This document shows positions 6,042 to 6,593 of a DNA stretch of 6,593 bases, piece by piece. The DNA lies in the NCBI GenBank assembly GCA_005889395.1, contig VBFX01000124.1, positions 1-6,593 on the forward strand, in the 5' to 3' direction. The notes under the pieces were generated by a model. It was given only the letters and a program-made list of their open reading frames with translations. It ran no database searches and had not been told where the DNA came from. A program made the position numbers and the translations under genes. The number at the start of each line of letters is the position of its first letter. The stretch's first letter is position 1. Source of the stretch: Chloroflexota bacterium (GTDB taxonomy: Bacteria > Chloroflexota > Dormibacteria > CF-121).

Positions 6042-6593
6042 GGTTCGAGAAGTCGAAGATGATGGTCGCCGCCTGAGACGCATCGAAGAGGTTGCCGGTC
6101 AAGCGCGCTCGCCACAGGTTACTTCCCGGGCTTTCGATCCAGTAGGTGGCGCGATAGGTTCCCTGGTCGCGGATCAGCGTCAGCAATTGGTGCATGCGCG
6201 TCGCCGAGACCTGTCCGGCAACCGGATAGGTGTCGTGGCCGGCGACCTTTTCCTTATTGCCGCGAGTGGCTGACGTGGTGTCGCGCATGGCGGCGAAGAG
6301 CCCGGTCTGCGGATCGAACAGCGTCCGGGCGTCGAAAAACTCGCCGACCTGGGCATCGGTGAGTTGCTGCCAGCCTCCCGTGAACGACTTCAGATACACC
6401 TTATCGGCGGCGAACACGACCTCGACCTCCAGCAGGATGGCGCCTTCTTTGAGGTTCACCCGAGCGTGAAGGTCGGGCGGATGGGCATCGCCCTGTGCGT
6501 TCTGCACCGGCTCGCCGGTCCCGGTGAAGCCAGTGATCTGCATCTGGAAGTGAAATCCCCTGAGGTTGAGCATGTGCTGGCTCGACTGATTGA
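6001..6593 (-). CDS. LprG/LppX-like lipid-binding lipoprotein, 5' end outside window
   Basis: This is the C-terminal part (about 197 codons) of a protein with the LppX_LprAFG fold, a half-barrel with a hydrophobic pocket that carries lipids outside the cytoplasmic membrane. Family-like features are LRGFHFQMQITG near the start of the visible part, alternating beta-strand patterns (ARVNLKEGAILLEVEVVF; DKVYLKSFTGGWQQL), a helical stretch (FFDARTLFDPQTGLFAAMRD) and the closing strands ending in ATIIFDFSNHDHPVSVTPPP. The frame stays open to the window edge, through codons for NQSSQH before the first in-window ATG at 6573. That ATG is therefore probably internal, and the signal peptide and lipobox should lie just beyond 6593. 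Lipid attachment is inferred from the family and is not seen. The gene overlaps the P55-like transporter gene by 41 bases, matching the lprG-p55 order of mycobacteria. Confidence 0.85.
   Translation of the reverse strand, partial: NQSSQHMLNLRGFHFQMQITGFTGTGEPVQNAQGDAHPPDLHARVNLKEGAILLEVEVVFAADKVYLKSFTGGWQQLTDAQVGEFFDARTLFDPQTGLFAAMRDTTSATRGNKEKVAGHDTYPVAGQVSATRMHQLLTLIRDQGTYRATYWIESPGSNLWRARLTGNLFDASQAATIIFDFSNHDHPVSVTPPPLG

Noticed and set aside
6001..6573. The ATG at 6573 as the true start of the lipoprotein gene.
   Set aside because: The frame is open to the window edge and the family needs a signal peptide before this point, so the ATG is probably internal.
1..6593. CRISPR array, tRNA or rRNA genes, insertion sequences, integration sites.
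   Set aside because: No regularly spaced repeats, transposase, terminal inverted repeats or recognisable RNA gene were seen on either strand. The window is nearly filled by conserved coding sequence.

Overview
The window is about 6.6 kb of GC-rich (roughly two thirds G+C by eye), gene-dense bacterial chromosome. Every credible gene is on the minus strand, so transcription runs from the right edge to the left. It holds eight protein genes, two of them cut by the window edges. I see no RNA genes, mobile elements or CRISPR array. The gene set is mostly housekeeping. An LppX/LprAFG-type lipoprotein next to a P55-type transporter, together with an rplI-dnaB pair lacking rpsF/ssb/rpsR beside it, would suit an uncultured GC-rich soil lineage such as Chloroflexota or Dormibacterota-like bacteria, or an actinobacterial relative. 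That placement is an inference and is weak.

Right part (6593 down to 4515): the 3' part of a LprG/LppX-like lipid-binding lipoprotein gene overlaps the start of a 14-helix major facilitator gene. From memory, that transporter resembles mycobacterial P55 (Rv1410c) along its whole length, including distinctive loops. In mycobacteria, LprG and P55 are encoded in one operon and move triacylglycerides and glycolipids out of the inner membrane. This pair is the most interesting part of the window.

Middle (4488 down to 1039): a ROK-family sugar kinase, a CCA-adding tRNA nucleotidyltransferase with an HD domain, and a CPA1/NhaP-type cation:proton antiporter follow with a 26-base gap, a 17-base overlap and a 4-base overlap. 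With the lipoprotein and transporter they look like one operon. Three of these proteins depart from family patterns: the kinase at its sugar-binding and zinc motifs, the CCA enzyme at its first catalytic aspartate, and the antiporter at its N-terminus, where the first helix seems to be missing.

Left part (955 down to 1): after an 83-base gap with a possible extended -10 promoter comes a second cluster. It holds a small DUF1232 (YkvA-like) membrane protein, ribosomal protein bL9 (rplI) and the first 39 codons of the replicative helicase gene dnaB. These are joined by 4-base start/stop overlaps (GTGA and TTGA). The only clear Shine-Dalgarno sequences in the window are those of the DUF1232 gene and rplI, so most other genes probably rely on translational coupling.
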